Shown here: piece after piece, positions 34,388 through 46,741 of the stretch
How the letters are laid out: every line of letters begins with the position of its first letter
How positions within the stretch are numbered: the stretch's first letter is position 1
Assembly: GCA_030447955.1 (NCBI GenBank)
Contig: JAUJNY010000002.1
Location: forward strand, 166,065 to 230,064
Reading direction: 5' to 3'
Origin: Jiangellales bacterium
GTDB taxonomy: Bacteria; Actinomycetota; Actinomycetes; Jiangellales; Jiangellaceae
Length of the DNA stretch: 64,000 bases
Translations under genes and position numbers: made by a program
Notes under the pieces: generated by a model
Told to the model about the DNA's origin: nothing
Seen by the model: only the letters and a program-made list of their open reading frames with translations
Databases searched by the model: none

Positions 34388-35502
34388 GGGTCGGGCTGGC
34401 CTGTCCCTACTCCTGGGACTTCCCCGGAGGGGTGCAGGTGCACGTGCGGGACCTAACTGAGGTGCTGCTCAGCCGCGGCCACGAGGTGTCGGTCTTGGCA
34501 CCCACTGACGGGCTCCAGCCCTTACCGGCCTACGTGGTCCCGGCGGGGCGCAGTGTCCCCGTGCCCTACAACGGGGCGGTCGCCCACGTGGCCTTCGGCC
34601 CGCCATCCGCGCTGCGCACCCGGCGGTGGCTGCGCACGGGCTGCTTCGACGTCCTGCACGTGCACGAGCCCGCGGCGCCGAGCGTCTCCCTGCTCGCCCT
34701 GTGGGCGGCGGAGGGCCCGGTCGTCGCCACGTTCCACGCGGCAGCGACGCGCTCACCGGCCATGCGTTCCGCGCACCGCGTGCTGGAGCCGGCGCTGCGC
34801 AAGCTCGATGCCCGCATCGCCGTCTCCGCGGCGGCGCGCGACACCCTCGTGTCCGCGCACGGCGGCTCTCCCGTGTTGATCCCCAACGGGGTGCGCGTGG
34901 ACCGCTTCGCTGCCGCGACCCGGCGTGGCCGGTGGAGCTCGCCCGCGGGCACCGTGTCGTTTTTGGGCCGGCTGAACGAGCCACGCAAGGGGCTCGCGGT
35001 CCTGCTCGCCGCCTGGCCTGGGGTGTGCAGCGCCCGTCCCGGCACCCGGTTGCTCGTGGCCGGTCGCGGCGACATCGGGGACGCCTGCCGGGACTTGCCG
35101 GCGCACGTACGACCGTCGGTCTCGTTCCTGGGCGAGCTCGGCGAGGCGGACAAGGCGGCGCTGCTGGCGTCCACGGACCTCTACGTCGCGCCCCAGACCG
35201 GCGGGGAGAGCTTCGGCATCGTGCTCCTTGAGGCGATGGCCGCCGGTGCGCCGGTGCTCGCCAGCGACCTGCCCGCGTTCCGGGCCGTCCTGGACGGCGG
35301 CCGGCTGGGCGCGCTCACCCCGGCGGGCGACCCCGGCGCCTTGACCCGCGACATCCTCGCCCTGCTGAGCGACGCGCAGCGCCGCGAAACGCTGCGCGCG
35401 GCCGGCGCGGCCGCGGTCCGCCGCTACGACTGGGACGTCGTCGCCGGGGAGGTGCTCGGCGTCTATGAGCGGGTCCGGGCGGCTACCGGGCGCCTACCAT
35501 GA
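34384..35502 (+). CDS. pimA: Phosphatidylinositol alpha-mannosyltransferase (GT4)
   Basis: Adds the first mannose from GDP-mannose to phosphatidylinositol on the inner leaflet. The 372-residue GT-B enzyme begins MRVGLACPYSWDFPGGVQVH with the acceptor-side loop typical of PimA. The conserved HVHEPAAPS (residues 96-104) precedes the nucleotide-sugar motif TGGESFGIVLLEAMAAG with the EX7E pair of GT4 enzymes. The ATG overlaps the upstream stop. Position after pgsA and acyltransferase, and before pdxS, follows the mycobacterial/streptomycete order; assignment is strong. Confidence 0.93.
   Translation: MRVGLACPYSWDFPGGVQVHVRDLTEVLLSRGHEVSVLAPTDGLQPLPAYVVPAGRSVPVPYNGAVAHVAFGPPSALRTRRWLRTGCFDVLHVHEPAAPSVSLLALWAAEGPVVATFHAAATRSPAMRSAHRVLEPALRKLDARIAVSAAARDTLVSAHGGSPVLIPNGVRVDRFAAATRRGRWSSPAGTVSFLGRLNEPRKGLAVLLAAWPGVCSARPGTRLLVAGRGDIGDACRDLPAHVRPSVSFLGELGEADKAALLASTDLYVAPQTGGESFGIVLLEAMAAGAPVLASDLPAFRAVLDGGRLGALTPAGDPGALTRDILALLSDAQRRETLRAAGAAAVRRYDWDVVAGEVLGVYERVRAATGRLP
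35495..35500 (+). promoter_or_regulatory. -10 hexamer TACCAT for pdxS
   Basis: TACCAT at the very end of pimA lies 38 bases before the pdxS GTG and may give the PLP genes their own transcript. Confidence 0.35.
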
Positions 35503-35538
35503 GGACGTACCCGTCGACCGACCAGCGAGGCGAGCCCC

Positions 35539-36492
35539 GTGACCAGCCCTGTGACACCCAACCCTGCTGCAGCCACCCCGGCCAGCCCCTCCGCAGCTGT
35601 GGAGAACACGCCTCGGGTCGGGACGGCACGGGTCAAGCGCGGCATGGCCGAGATGCTCAAGGGCGGCGTGATCATGGACGTCGTCACCGCCGACCAGGCG
35701 CGGATCGCCGAGAACGCAGGTGCGGTCGCGGTCATGGCCCTGGAGCGGGTCCCGGCCGACATCCGGGCGCACGGCGGCATCGCCCGCATGAGCGACCCCG
35801 ACATGGTCGACTCGATCGTGTCGGCGGTGTCCATCCCGGTCATGGCCAAGGCCCGCATCGGCCACTTCGTCGAGGCTCGGGTGCTCGAGGCGATCGGCGT
35901 CGACTACGTCGACGAGTCCGAGGTGCTCACCCCGGCCGACGAGGCGCACCACATCGACAAGTGGGCGTTCACGGTCCCGTTCGTGTGCGGCGCGACCGAC
36001 CTCGGTGAGGCGCTGCGCCGGCTGAGTGAGGGCGCGGCGATGATCCGGTCCAAGGGCGAGGCGGGCACCGGCAACGTCGTCGAGGCGACCCGGCACATGC
36101 GAGCGATCCGCAGCTCCATCCGGGCGCTCACCCGGATGGAGGAGCAGGAGCTCTACGCCGCCGCCAAGGAGCTGCGCGCCCCCATCGAACTGGTGCGCGA
36201 GGTCGCGAGCCTCGGCAAGCTCCCGGTGGTGTTGTTCACCGCCGGCGGCATCGCCACGCCAGCCGACGCGGCGATGATGATGCAGCTGGGCGCCGAGGGC
36301 GTCTTCGTCGGCTCCGGCATCTTCAAGTCCGGTGACCCGGCCAAGCGGGCGGCTGCCATCGTGGCCGCGGTCACCCATCACGACAGTCCGGACGTCGTGG
36401 CCAAGGTCTCGCGCGGGCTCGGTGAGGCGATGGTAGGGCTGAACGTCGCCGACCTGCCGGCGGATCAGCGCTACGCCACCCGCGGCTGGTAG
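35539..36492 (+). CDS. pdxS: Pyridoxal 5'-phosphate synthase, PdxS subunit
   Basis: Makes PLP from ribose 5-phosphate, glyceraldehyde 3-phosphate and ammonia supplied by PdxT. The 317-residue TIM-barrel protein has Asp47 (IMDVV), the Schiff-base Lys104 in VMAKARIGH, the second lysine in [11 protein letters not shown], and the highly conserved [16 protein letters not shown] and VGSGIF segments. The first 25 residues are a Pro/Ala/Ser-rich extension common in Actinobacteria. pdxT follows after 59 bases. Confidence 0.97.
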   Translation: MTSPVTPNPAAATPASPSAAVENTPRVGTARVKRGMAEMLKGGVIMDVVTADQARIAENAGAVAVMALERVPADIRAHGGIARMSDPDMVDSIVSAVSIPVMAKARIGHFVEARVLEAIGVDYVDESEVLTPADEAHHIDKWAFTVPFVCGATDLGEALRRLSEGAAMIRSKGEAGTGNVVEATRHMRAIRSSIRALTRMEEQELYAAAKELRAPIELVREVASLGKLPVVLFTAGGIATPADAAMMMQLGAEGVFVGSGIFKSGDPAKRAAAIVAAVTHHDSPDVVAKVSRGLGEAMVGLNVADLPADQRYATRGW

Positions 36493-36551
36493 CGCGTCGC
36501 GGCAGGTGTCGGGACGACGCTCCACCCTGCCCAGACCGAGGGGGAGGGGTC

Positions 36552-37196
36552 GTGGCCCAGCCGGTGATCGGCGTGCTCGCGCTGCAGGGGGACGTGCGCG
36601 AGCACCTGGAGATGCTGGCCGGTCTTGGCGTGACCGCAACCGCCGTCCGCAGCGAGCAGCAGCTCGGCGGCGTTGACGCCCTCGTGATACCCGGTGGGGA
36701 GTCCACCACGATGTGGCGCCTCGCCGGCACCTTCGGGCTGCTCGACCCGCTGCGCGAGCGGGTGCGTGCCGGGATGCCGGCGTACGGCTCCTGCGCGGGG
36801 ATGATCCTGCTCGCCGACCGGCTCCACGACGCGGCGGCCGGGCAGCAGACCATCGGGGGGATTGACGTCACGGTGCGCCGCAACGCCTTCGGCCGTCAGG
36901 TCGACTCGTTTGAGGCCGATCTCGACTTCCCCGCGCTGGCGGACGGCGCGCCGATCCACGCGGTGTTCATCCGCGCCCCCTGGGTGGAGGACGTCGGGGC
37001 GGGGGTGGAGGTCCTCGCGCGCGTTCCCGCAGCCCCCGCCGCGGGAGAGGAGGGCGGACCTGCCGCCGGTAGGATCGTGGCGGTTCGCCAGGGCTCGCTG
37101 CTCGCGACGTCCTTCCACCCCGAGCTCAGCGGTGACCCGCGCGTCCACGCGCTGTTCCTCGACATCGTGACCGAGAGCGTGGAGGGCAAGGGATGA
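36552..37196 (+). CDS. pdxT: Pyridoxal 5'-phosphate synthase, glutaminase subunit PdxT
   Basis: Class I glutamine amidotransferase that feeds ammonia to PdxS. The 214-residue protein has the oxyanion segment IPGGEST (46-52), nucleophile Cys81 in GSCAGM, and the His-Glu pair in SFHPEL near the C-terminus. A GAGGGG site precedes the GTG. Its stop overlaps the yebC start (ATGA), linking PLP synthesis and yebC in one transcript. Confidence 0.96.
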   Translation: MAQPVIGVLALQGDVREHLEMLAGLGVTATAVRSEQQLGGVDALVIPGGESTTMWRLAGTFGLLDPLRERVRAGMPAYGSCAGMILLADRLHDAAAGQQTIGGIDVTVRRNAFGRQVDSFEADLDFPALADGAPIHAVFIRAPWVEDVGAGVEVLARVPAAPAAGEEGGPAAGRIVAVRQGSLLATSFHPELSGDPRVHALFLDIVTESVEGKG

Positions 37197-37954
37197 GCGG
37201 CCACTCCAAGTGGGCCACCACCAAACACAAGAAGGCGGTGGTCGACGCCCGGCGCGGCAAGCTGTTCGCCCGGCTGGTCAAGAACGTCGAGGTGGCGGCG
37301 CGGACGGGGGGCGCCGACCCGGCCGGCAACCCGACCCTCTACGACGCCATCCAAAAGGCCAAGAAGTCCTCGGTCCCCAACGACAACATCGAGCGCGCGG
37401 TCAAGCGCGGCGCCGGCCTGGAGGCGGGCGGCGCCGACTACCAAACCGTCTCCTACGAGGGGTACGGCCCCGGAGGTGTCGCGGTGCTCGTCGAGTGCCT
37501 GACCGACAACCGCAACCGCGCGGCCAGCGAAGTCCGGACAGCTATGACCCGCAACGGTGGCTCCATGGCCGACCCCGGCAGCGTGGCCTACTTGTTCGAG
37601 CGCAAGGGCGTGCTCGTCCTGCCCAAGCAGCAGGCCGGGCGCGCGATCGGTGAGGACGAGGTGCTCGAGGTCGTCCTCGAGCACGGTGCCGAGGAGGTCG
37701 AGGACCTCGGGGAGTCGTTCGAGGTGGTGAGCCAGGCCGCCGACCTGCTGGCGGTACGCCGAGCCGTGCAGGGGGCGGGCCTCGACTACGAGTCCGCCGA
37801 GTCGGCCTGGCTGCCGAACGTCTCCGTGCCCTTGGACGAGGACGCCGCCCGGCGGGTCTTCCGCCTCGTCGACGCGCTGGAGGACTGCGACGACGTGCAG
37901 GACGTCTGGGCCAACTTCGAGGTTTCCGACGAGGTGCTGACGTCCGTCGGTTGA
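37193..37954 (+). CDS. yebC: YebC/PmpR family protein
   Basis: A 253-residue YebC-family protein beginning [20 protein letters not shown], the invariant start of the family, with the [16 protein letters not shown] and [19 protein letters not shown] segments. Such proteins have been described as transcription regulators and, more recently, as factors helping ribosomes at polyproline stretches. The latter would suit the Pro-rich proteins encoded nearby (SecD, SecF, PIM acyltransferase). It lies between pdxT and ruvC, as in many Actinobacteria. Confidence 0.96.
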   Translation: MSGHSKWATTKHKKAVVDARRGKLFARLVKNVEVAARTGGADPAGNPTLYDAIQKAKKSSVPNDNIERAVKRGAGLEAGGADYQTVSYEGYGPGGVAVLVECLTDNRNRAASEVRTAMTRNGGSMADPGSVAYLFERKGVLVLPKQQAGRAIGEDEVLEVVLEHGAEEVEDLGESFEVVSQAADLLAVRRAVQGAGLDYESAESAWLPNVSVPLDEDAARRVFRLVDALEDCDDVQDVWANFEVSDEVLTSVG

Positions 37955-38077
37955 GCCGCACCACCGGCTTGTGGATGACGGACGGCCAGCGGGCCAGGGC
38001 TGCCACCATGAGTTGGTTCAACGCCACGCCGGACTCCCCGCGCGCGTGTCGCGCCGCCGGCCGCCACCGGTCGCCGG

Positions 38078-38083
38078 TAGCGT
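38078..38083 (+). promoter_or_regulatory. -10 hexamer TAGCGT of ruvCAB
   Basis: TAGCGT lies seven bases upstream of the SOS box, so transcription would start within or at the box. Confidence 0.5.
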
Positions 38084-38089
38084 CCAACC

Positions 38090-38101
38090 GAACACACGTT
38101 C
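38090..38101 (+). promoter_or_regulatory. LexA (SOS) box upstream of ruvCAB
   Basis: GAAC-ACAC-GTTC (embedded in CGAACACACGTTCG) matches the actinobacterial/Gram-positive SOS box consensus GAAC-N4-GTTC perfectly. It sits between the TAGCGT -10 and the ruvC start, ideally placed to block initiation. Confidence 0.8.
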
Positions 38102-38121
38102 GCAAGCAGAGGAGCCGCGGC

Positions 38122-38643
38122 GTGCGGGTGCTCGGCGTCGATCCTGGCCTCACCCGATGCGGCCTCGGTGTGGTGGACGGCCAGCCGGGCCGTCCGCTGC
38201 GCCTCGTCGCGGTCGATGTGGTCCGCACCGCGCCGCAGGCGGCTCTGGGCGAGCGGCTCGCCGTGGTCGATGCCGCGATCCGTGCCTGGCTGGAAGACCA
38301 TTCGCCGGATGCGGTCGCAGTGGAACGGGTCTTCAGCCAGCACAACGTCCGCACCGTCATGGGCACCGCCCAGGCGAGCGGGGTCGCGATCCTCGCCGCA
38401 ACGCGGGCGGGCCTTCCGGTGGCGGTGCACACGCCGAGTGAGGTCAAGGCCGCCGTCACCGGGCACGGCGGGGCCGGCAAGGCGCAGGTCGCCGCGATGG
38501 TGACCCGACTGCTGGGGACGGACCAGCCGGTGGCGCCGCGCGATGCCACCGATGCGCTCGCGCTGGCCATATGTCATGTCTGGCGTGGAGCCGCGCACGC
38601 GCGGCTGGCCGCGGCGATGCCCGTACCGGGTGGAGATCGTTGA
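38122..38643 (+). CDS. ruvC: Holliday junction resolvase RuvC
   Basis: Endonuclease that cuts Holliday junctions moved by RuvAB. The 173-residue protein has the four catalytic acids by alignment to the E. coli enzyme: Asp7 (GVDPGL), Glu68 (AVERVF), Asp141 and Asp144 (DATDALA). The GTG at 38122 has an AGAGGAG site with seven-base spacing; the longer open frame upstream is not conserved. A LexA box and -10 hexamer precede it, so the ruvCAB genes are likely induced by DNA damage. Its TGA overlaps the ruvA ATG. Confidence 0.95.
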   Translation: MRVLGVDPGLTRCGLGVVDGQPGRPLRLVAVDVVRTAPQAALGERLAVVDAAIRAWLEDHSPDAVAVERVFSQHNVRTVMGTAQASGVAILAATRAGLPVAVHTPSEVKAAVTGHGGAGKAQVAAMVTRLLGTDQPVAPRDATDALALAICHVWRGAAHARLAAAMPVPGGDR

Positions 38644-39257
38644 TGATCGCGTCGCTGCGGGGCCTGGTCACGGCCGTGGGTCCCGAGCAGGCCGTCGTCG
38701 AGGTCGGCGGCGTGGGAGTCGCCGTGCAGTGCAGTCCGGCCACGCTGGCGCTGTTGCGCCTTGGCGAACCGGCATCCCTGCCCACCTCCCTGGTCGTCCG
38801 GGAGGAGTCGCTGACGCTGTACGGCTTCGCCGACGAGGACGAGCGCAGCGTCTTCGAGCTGCTGCAGACGGCGAGCGGAGTAGGGCCGCGGCTCGCCCTC
38901 GCCATGCTCGCGGTGCACGGCCCGGACGACCTGCGCCGGGCCGTCGCCGCCGAGGACATTGCTGAGCTCAGCCGCGTCCCCGGCATCGGGCGCAAGGGTG
39001 CCCAGCGCATCGTGCTCGAGCTGCGCGACCGGCTCGGCGCCCCCACCGCCCGCAGTCCGCTCGGAGCAGGCAGCCCCCATGCCGGCGCCGCTGCCGGCTG
39101 GCGCCAGCAGGTGCACGGCGCGCTGGTCGGGCTGGGCTGGTCCGCCCGCGAGGCCGACTCCGCCGTCGACGCGGTGGCGGCGACCGCCGACGAGCAGCAG
39201 CCTGACGTCGCCGCCCTGCTACGGGCGGCGTTGCGCGCGCTCGACCGGACCGGATGA
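38643..39257 (+). CDS. ruvA: Holliday junction DNA helicase subunit RuvA
   Basis: Junction-binding subunit that loads RuvB. The 204-residue protein begins MIASLRGLV with the N-terminal OB-fold, has two helix-hairpin-helix motifs ([14 protein letters not shown] and [20 protein letters not shown]) in the middle, and a C-terminal three-helix domain that contacts RuvB ([15 protein letters not shown]). The start overlaps the ruvC stop and the end overlaps ruvB. Confidence 0.96.
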   Translation: MIASLRGLVTAVGPEQAVVEVGGVGVAVQCSPATLALLRLGEPASLPTSLVVREESLTLYGFADEDERSVFELLQTASGVGPRLALAMLAVHGPDDLRRAVAAEDIAELSRVPGIGRKGAQRIVLELRDRLGAPTARSPLGAGSPHAGAAAGWRQQVHGALVGLGWSAREADSAVDAVAATADEQQPDVAALLRAALRALDRTG

Positions 39258-40321
39258 GCGTGCGCCCGTCCGACGGTCCCGGCCGCGCGCTCGTCGACGC
39301 GGACGCGGGCGGGGACGAACGGGCCGTCGAGTCGGCGCTGCGACCGCGCCGGCTGGCGGAGTTCATCGGCCAGCAACGGGTACGTGAGCAGCTCGCGCTC
39401 GTGCTGGAGGCGGCGCGCCGCCGTGGTCGGGTGCCGGACCACCTGCTGCTGTCGGGGCCACCCGGACTCGGCAAGACAACGCTCGCGCTCATCGTCGCCG
39501 CCGAGCTCGGCGCGGCGATCCGGGTGACGTCGGGGCCGGCGATCCAGCACGCCGGTGACCTGGCCGCGATCCTCACCTCGCTCGGCGAGGGGGAGGTGTT
39601 GTTCCTCGACGAGATCCACCGGGTGTCCCGGCCCGCCGCGGAGGTGCTCTACCTCGCGATGGAGGACCTGCGGGTCGACGTCGTCGTGGGCAAGGGCCCA
39701 GGGGCGACATCCATCCCGCTGGAGATCCCGCCGTTCACGCTGGTCGGGGCCACGACGCGGGCGGGCCTGTTGCCCGGGCCGCTGCGGGACCGGTTCGGCT
39801 TCACCGCCCACCTCGACTTCTACGACCCGGCCGAGCTCGAGCACGTGCTGCACCGCTCGGCCGGGCTGCTGGAGGTGCCGCTGAGCGACGACGGCGCCAA
39901 GGAGATCGCCGGACGTTCCCGGGGCACGCCCCGGATCGCCAACCGGCTGCTCCGCCGGGTCCGTGACTACGCACAGGTCCACGGCAGCGGGGTCGTCGAC
40001 GTCCCACAGGCTCAGGCGGCGCTGCGGTTGTACGAGGTCGATGCGCTCGGCCTCGACCGGCTGGACACGGCGGTGCTGGACGCGGTCTGCCGCCGCTTCG
40101 GTGGCGGGCCGGTCGGTCTCTCGACGCTGGCGATCGCGGTGGGGGAGGAGCCGGAGACCGTCGAGGAGGTCGCCGAGCCCTTCTTGGTCCGGCTCGGGCT
40201 GCTGGCCCGCACTCCGCGGGGACGCGTCGCGACCGCATCGGCGTGGCGGCACCTCGGCATGACACCGGTGGCAGGGCCGGGTGCGGTCGACTTGTTCGCG
40301 GGGGCGGACGAGGGCGAGTGA
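39254..40321 (+). CDS. ruvB: Holliday junction DNA helicase motor RuvB
   Basis: AAA+ motor for branch migration. The 355-residue protein has Walker [14 protein letters not shown], Walker B LFLDEIHR, the sensor/arginine region [23 protein letters not shown], and a C-terminal winged helix ending with TPRGR and AWRHLG. The ATG overlaps the ruvA stop (ATGA). The SOS box upstream of ruvC should control all three genes. Confidence 0.97.
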   Translation: MSVRPSDGPGRALVDADAGGDERAVESALRPRRLAEFIGQQRVREQLALVLEAARRRGRVPDHLLLSGPPGLGKTTLALIVAAELGAAIRVTSGPAIQHAGDLAAILTSLGEGEVLFLDEIHRVSRPAAEVLYLAMEDLRVDVVVGKGPGATSIPLEIPPFTLVGATTRAGLLPGPLRDRFGFTAHLDFYDPAELEHVLHRSAGLLEVPLSDDGAKEIAGRSRGTPRIANRLLRRVRDYAQVHGSGVVDVPQAQAALRLYEVDALGLDRLDTAVLDAVCRRFGGGPVGLSTLAIAVGEEPETVEEVAEPFLVRLGLLARTPRGRVATASAWRHLGMTPVAGPGAVDLFAGADEGE

Positions 40322-40382
40322 CGGGGGGCGAGAGAGGAGGGCCGAGCCCGAGCGGGGACGGCGGTCTCAGGCGGCCCGCCAC

Positions 40383-40388
40383 TACACT
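40383..40388 (+). promoter_or_regulatory. -10 hexamer TACACT for yajC-secDF
   Basis: TACACT lies 37 bases upstream of the yajC ATG, leaving a leader with the AGGAAGGA site. Confidence 0.4.
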
Positions 40389-40424
40389 CGCCCCACATCT
40401 CGTCCAGGAAGGACGCACCGCTTC

Positions 40425-40790
40425 ATGCCCGACCTGCTCGGACTGCTGCCGCTCCTCCTCGTGCTCGTGGTGTTCTGGCTCTTCGTGCTGCGCCCGGCGC
40501 GCAACCGCCAGCGTGACGTGGCCCGTGTCCAGGGTGAGCTGGCGCCCGGCCGTCGGGTGATGACGAGCAGCGGCATGTACGCCAGCGTCGTGGCGCTCGA
40601 GGACGACGTCGTCTTGCTCGAGATCGCTACCGGGGTGCAGGTTCGCTACGCACGCCAGGCCGTGGTCCGCCTGCTGGACGAGCCGGCTGCCCACCCGGAA
40701 ACCAAGCCGGTGACCCGGCCGGAGGTGAGGCCACAGTCTCCGCCGGAGAGCAACGCCGGTCCCGGTGCGGGGGCGGGCACCACGCCGTGA
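40425..40790 (+). CDS. yajC: Preprotein translocase subunit YajC
   Basis: Small membrane partner of SecDF. The 121-residue protein has one N-terminal helix (LLPLLLVLVVFWLFVLRPAR), then the conserved cytoplasmic YajC core with LAPGRRVMTSSGMYASVVAL. A Pro-rich C-terminal tail of about 35 residues follows. It is the first gene of the yajC-secD-secF unit. Confidence 0.94.
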   Translation: MPDLLGLLPLLLVLVVFWLFVLRPARNRQRDVARVQGELAPGRRVMTSSGMYASVVALEDDVVLLEIATGVQVRYARQAVVRLLDEPAAHPETKPVTRPEVRPQSPPESNAGPGAGAGTTP

Positions 40791-40857
40791 GCCCAGCCGT
40801 TCGCAGCGGGGACCCACTGCGCAGCCTGTCGATCATCAACGAAGAGACCCGAGGACC

Positions 40858-42681
40858 GTGACTCAGACCAACGCCCCGCGCGCCTGGCGGCCGCTGGCCC
40901 TGCTGGCGGTCACCCTCGCCGCGATGGCCGTGCTGATGGGGACGCTGGACGCCTGGGTGCCGCGGCTCGGTCTCGACCTGCGCGGTGGCACGAGCATCAC
41001 CTTGACCGCTCGCTCGCCGGGCGGTGGTGCACCGGACGACACCCAGATGAAGCAGGCCGTGCAGATCATCCGGGATCGGGTCAACGGCGCGGGCGTCGCC
41101 GAGAACGAGGTCACCCAGCAGGGCAGCGACAACATCGTGGTGGCGGTCCCCGGGGCTGGCGAGGAAGAGGTCATCGAGCTCGTGGGCCAGACCGCGGAGC
41201 TGCGGTTCCGCCCGGTCCTGCAGATCATCCCCGGCACTGCGCCTGCACCCCGCCCCCGCGCCACCGCGTCCCCCACCAGCGGGCCCACCGGGGGCGCGTC
41301 GCCGGACGCCTCCCCCCGCAACCGCGCCACGCCGCAGCCGAGCGTCTCCGTCGAGCCTTCCGGGGCTCCTTCCGGAGCTCCCTCAGGTGGTGGCCGCGGC
41401 AACAATGCTGCTCTCACCAGTGCCGAAATCGTCGAGCGCGTCCCGCTGGTTGATCCGGCCAGCCGTGGCCGAACCACCCCGTCGCCCCGCCCGGATGGCA
41501 GCCGTAGTCCAGACGCCACCCCGCAGCCGAGGACGCAGACGCCGACACCGCGGGAGAGCCCGACGCCGACGGCCACGCCCTCCGCCCCACCGGTCGACCC
41601 CAGCCAGCCGAGCCGCGAGCAGCTCCAGCAGCTGCAGCAGCTGGACTGCCGCGACCTGGAGCGCAACGAGCCCGACGACCCCAACGAGCCGCTGCTGACC
41701 TGTGATCGCGACAGCACCTCGCGTTACCTGCTCGGCCCGGCCGACGTGCTGGGCACCGACGTCGCCGACGCCTCGGCCGGCATCCCGCAGGGCGAGTTCT
41801 CCTGGACCGTCCAGCTCGACTTCACCAGCGAGGGCGCCGACAAGTTCCTGCGCTCGACCCGCGAGCTGTCGCAGCAGGCGGCCACGGGGCGCAACCAGTT
41901 CGCCATCGTTCTCGACGGGCTCGTCGTGTCCGCCCCGAGCGTCGACGAGCCGATCCCCGGTGGGCAGGCCCAGATCACCGGTGACTTCACCCAGGCGGAG
42001 GCCGAGCAGCTCGCTAACGTGCTCAGCTACGGCTCGCTGCCGCTGACGTTCGACACCAGCGAGGTGACCACCGTCTCGGCCACCCTCGGGCGCGACCAGC
42101 TCGACAACGGACTGCTGGCCGGTGCAATCGGGCTCGGGCTGGTCGTGCTCGCCTCGCTGTTGTACTACCGGGCGCTCGGGATCGTTGTGCTGGCCAGCCT
42201 CGCCATCGCCGCAGTCATGACGTACGCGCTGATCGTGCTGCTCGGGGAGGCGATTGGCTTCACCCTCGTGCTCGCCGGCGTCGTCGGCCTCATCGTCGCC
42301 ATCGGCATCACCGCCGACTCCTTCGTCGTCTTCTTCGAGCGGGTGCGCGACGAGATCCGCGACGGCCGCTCGGTGCGCATGGCGGTCGAGGTGGGTTGGC
42401 GCCGGGCGCGGCACACGATCATCGTCAGCGACGTGGTGTCGCTGTTCGCCGCCGGCGCGTTGTACGTCTTCGCCGCCGGCAGCGTCAAGGGGTTCGCCTT
42501 CGCCCTCGGCCTCACCACGCTGGTCGACCTCGTCGTCGTCTTCCTATTTACCAAACCGTTCCTGACGCTGCTCGCCAGCCGCAGGTTCTTCGGCCGCGGC
42601 CACCCGCTGTCGGGCTTCGACCCCACCCGGATCGGCGCCCCGGCCACGACAGTCACCCGACTCTCGGCGAAGGGGGCCTGA
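40858..42681 (+). CDS. secD: Protein translocase subunit SecD
   Basis: Uses the proton gradient to drive late export with SecF. The 607-residue protein has TM1, the signature LGLDLRGGTSITL (38-50), a large periplasmic-side P1 domain and five C-terminal helices from about residue 425 on. A long low-complexity linker (about 127-255), made almost only of Pro, Ser, Thr, Ala and Gly, splits the P1 domain before the Gln-rich EQLQQLQQL. Such linkers occur in Actinobacteria, but this one is about 130 residues. The GTG has a GAGGA site close by. Confidence 0.95.
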   Translation: MTQTNAPRAWRPLALLAVTLAAMAVLMGTLDAWVPRLGLDLRGGTSITLTARSPGGGAPDDTQMKQAVQIIRDRVNGAGVAENEVTQQGSDNIVVAVPGAGEEEVIELVGQTAELRFRPVLQIIPGTAPAPRPRATASPTSGPTGGASPDASPRNRATPQPSVSVEPSGAPSGAPSGGGRGNNAALTSAEIVERVPLVDPASRGRTTPSPRPDGSRSPDATPQPRTQTPTPRESPTPTATPSAPPVDPSQPSREQLQQLQQLDCRDLERNEPDDPNEPLLTCDRDSTSRYLLGPADVLGTDVADASAGIPQGEFSWTVQLDFTSEGADKFLRSTRELSQQAATGRNQFAIVLDGLVVSAPSVDEPIPGGQAQITGDFTQAEAEQLANVLSYGSLPLTFDTSEVTTVSATLGRDQLDNGLLAGAIGLGLVVLASLLYYRALGIVVLASLAIAAVMTYALIVLLGEAIGFTLVLAGVVGLIVAIGITADSFVVFFERVRDEIRDGRSVRMAVEVGWRRARHTIIVSDVVSLFAAGALYVFAAGSVKGFAFALGLTTLVDLVVVFLFTKPFLTLLASRRFFGRGHPLSGFDPTRIGAPATTVTRLSAKGA

Positions 42682-42684
42682 AGC

Positions 42685-44127
42685 ATGGCCGCCACGGCGC
42701 CTCTGGGTGCGCGGCTCTACCGCGGTGAGACCTCGATCGACATCGTCGGGCGTATCCGCACCTGGCTGCTCGTGTCGGCAGCCATCGTCGCCGTGTCGCT
42801 GCTCGCCGTTCTGCTGCGCGGCCTCAACCTCGGCATCGAGTTCCGCGGAGGGGCGGAGTTCGACGCGAGCGTGGGCCAGCTGAGTAGCGACCAGGCCGTC
42901 GCGGACGTCCGGGAAGCAGTCACCGGGACGGGCATCGACGCGGCGCGCTCACCCATCGTCACCATCGTCGGCAGCGGCGGTGACCAGCGGGTGAGCGTCG
43001 AGACCGGCGACCTGACCACTGCACAGTCCGCCGAGGTCCGCGACGCCCTGGCCGACGCCGTCGGCACCTCGCCGGAGGAGGTGACCACGCAGGTCGTCGG
43101 TCCGTCCTGGGGCGAGGAGATCACTCGCAAGGCGCTGTACGGCCTGCTGGCCTTCCTCGTGCTCATCACGGTGTACCTGTCGCTGGCATTCGAGCCCAAG
43201 ATGGCGCTCAGCGCGATCGTCGCGCTGCTGCACGACCTGATCGCCACCGTGGGGATCTACGCACTCGTCGGGTTCGACGTGACCCCTGCGACCGTCATCG
43301 GCCTGCTCACGATCCTCGGCTACTCGCTCTACGACACCGTCGTCGTCTTCGACAAGGTCAGGGAGAACACCAAGGGCATCGGCGGGCAGTCGGTGCGGAC
43401 GTACACCGAGGCGGCCAACCTCGCCGTCAACCAGACGCTCGTCCGCTCCCTTGTCACCTCGATCATTGCCTTGCTGCCCGTCGCCGCGATCCTCTTCGTC
43501 GGCGCTGGGCTGCTGGGGGCCGGCACGCTCAAGGACTTCGCCCTCGTGCTGTTCATCGGAATCGCGGTGGGGACCTTCTCCTCGGTCTTCCTCGCCACGC
43601 CGCTGCTGGCTTACCTCAAGGAGCGGGAGCCGGCGATGCGCGGCCTGGCCGCCCGGGTCGCCGCCCGCCGCTCCGGGCGGACCGCCCGCCCCCGGCCGGG
43701 GACGGCGCCCGTCGGCCGTGTCCCCACCGGCGGTGGACGTCCGGGCAAGCGCCGGCCGGTCGGGGCCAGCGTGGCAACCGCTGACCCACCGGCGGAGTCT
43801 TCGTCCGCTACGCCGGCTGTTGTCGTCTCACCCCGGGCCGCCCAACCCCCGGCCGCCCAACCCCGAGCCGCCAAAGCAGGCTCGGCCAAAGGACGGGCCG
43901 CCAAGCCCCCCGGTGCGACGGCCCTGGCCGCCGAGCCGCCGGCCACGTCGAGCGCTCCGGAGCCTGGACCTACCGGAACCGCAGCAGTCGCGGACGACGC
44001 GCCACCCGGCGCCACCGCTGCCGCGCCAGCGACCCCGCGGCCCGCGGCGCCCAGCGGGTCTCGAGCCCAGCCGCAACGAAGCACCCGCAGCCAGCGTCGC
44101 GGCGGTTCGCCACGCGGGCGCCGCTGA
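42685..44127 (+). CDS. secF: Protein translocase subunit SecF with long Ala/Pro tail
   Basis: Partner of SecD. The 480-residue protein has the SecF signature [15 protein letters not shown] near the N-terminus and six helices ending at about residue 310 ([10 protein letters not shown]). The following 160-170 residues are a disordered Ala/Pro/Ser/Arg tail with repeated [13 protein letters not shown]-type units, ending RGGSPRGRR. The conserved core is normal; the basic tail may touch nucleic acid or lipids. The gene starts three bases after secD. In Streptomyces apt lies between secF and relA; here it is absent. Confidence 0.94.
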   Translation: MAATAPLGARLYRGETSIDIVGRIRTWLLVSAAIVAVSLLAVLLRGLNLGIEFRGGAEFDASVGQLSSDQAVADVREAVTGTGIDAARSPIVTIVGSGGDQRVSVETGDLTTAQSAEVRDALADAVGTSPEEVTTQVVGPSWGEEITRKALYGLLAFLVLITVYLSLAFEPKMALSAIVALLHDLIATVGIYALVGFDVTPATVIGLLTILGYSLYDTVVVFDKVRENTKGIGGQSVRTYTEAANLAVNQTLVRSLVTSIIALLPVAAILFVGAGLLGAGTLKDFALVLFIGIAVGTFSSVFLATPLLAYLKEREPAMRGLAARVAARRSGRTARPRPGTAPVGRVPTGGGRPGKRRPVGASVATADPPAESSSATPAVVVSPRAAQPPAAQPRAAKAGSAKGRAAKPPGATALAAEPPATSSAPEPGPTGTAAVADDAPPGATAAAPATPRPAAPSGSRAQPQRSTRSQRRGGSPRGRR

Positions 44128-44190
44128 GCCGCCGCGAGCACACCGGCGGCTGCTCCCCGCCGCCGGCGGACACCGCTGGAGTGATCGTCC

Positions 44191-44196
44191 TAGACT
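44191..44196 (+). promoter_or_regulatory. -10 hexamer TAGACT for relA
   Basis: TAGACT lies 35 bases before the relA GTG; the leader contains AGGAGGAGC. Confidence 0.45.
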
Positions 44197-44230
44197 GGCT
44201 GCGCCCCGTCAGGAGGAGCACACCGCAGCA

Positions 44231-46606
<2,376 letters not shown>

Positions 46607-46647
46607 GGCCACGGCGGCCGGTTGACCGGGTCCGCCGGCAAACCATC

Positions 46648-46683
46648 CGTTGGGCCTGCCCCGGGGGAGAGGCAGGCCCAACG
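46648..46683. terminator. Strong bidirectional hairpin terminator after relA
   Basis: CGTTGGGCCTGCC and its exact complement GGCAGGCCCAACG form a 13-bp perfect stem with a 10-base loop, between the convergent ends of relA and the secreted-protein gene. No T-run, as is common for actinobacterial terminators. Confidence 0.85.
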
Positions 46684-46741
46684 ACGCCGAGCTGTCATGG
46701 ACGTCCTGGACGTCATGGACGTCACGGCGCTGGCGTACCGG

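Noticed and set aside
37951-38121. Longer RuvC starting right at the yebC stop
   Set aside because: The extra 57 residues contain no conserved sequence and would cover the SOS box and -10 element; GTG 38122 has a good ribosome site and starts the RuvC fold exactly.
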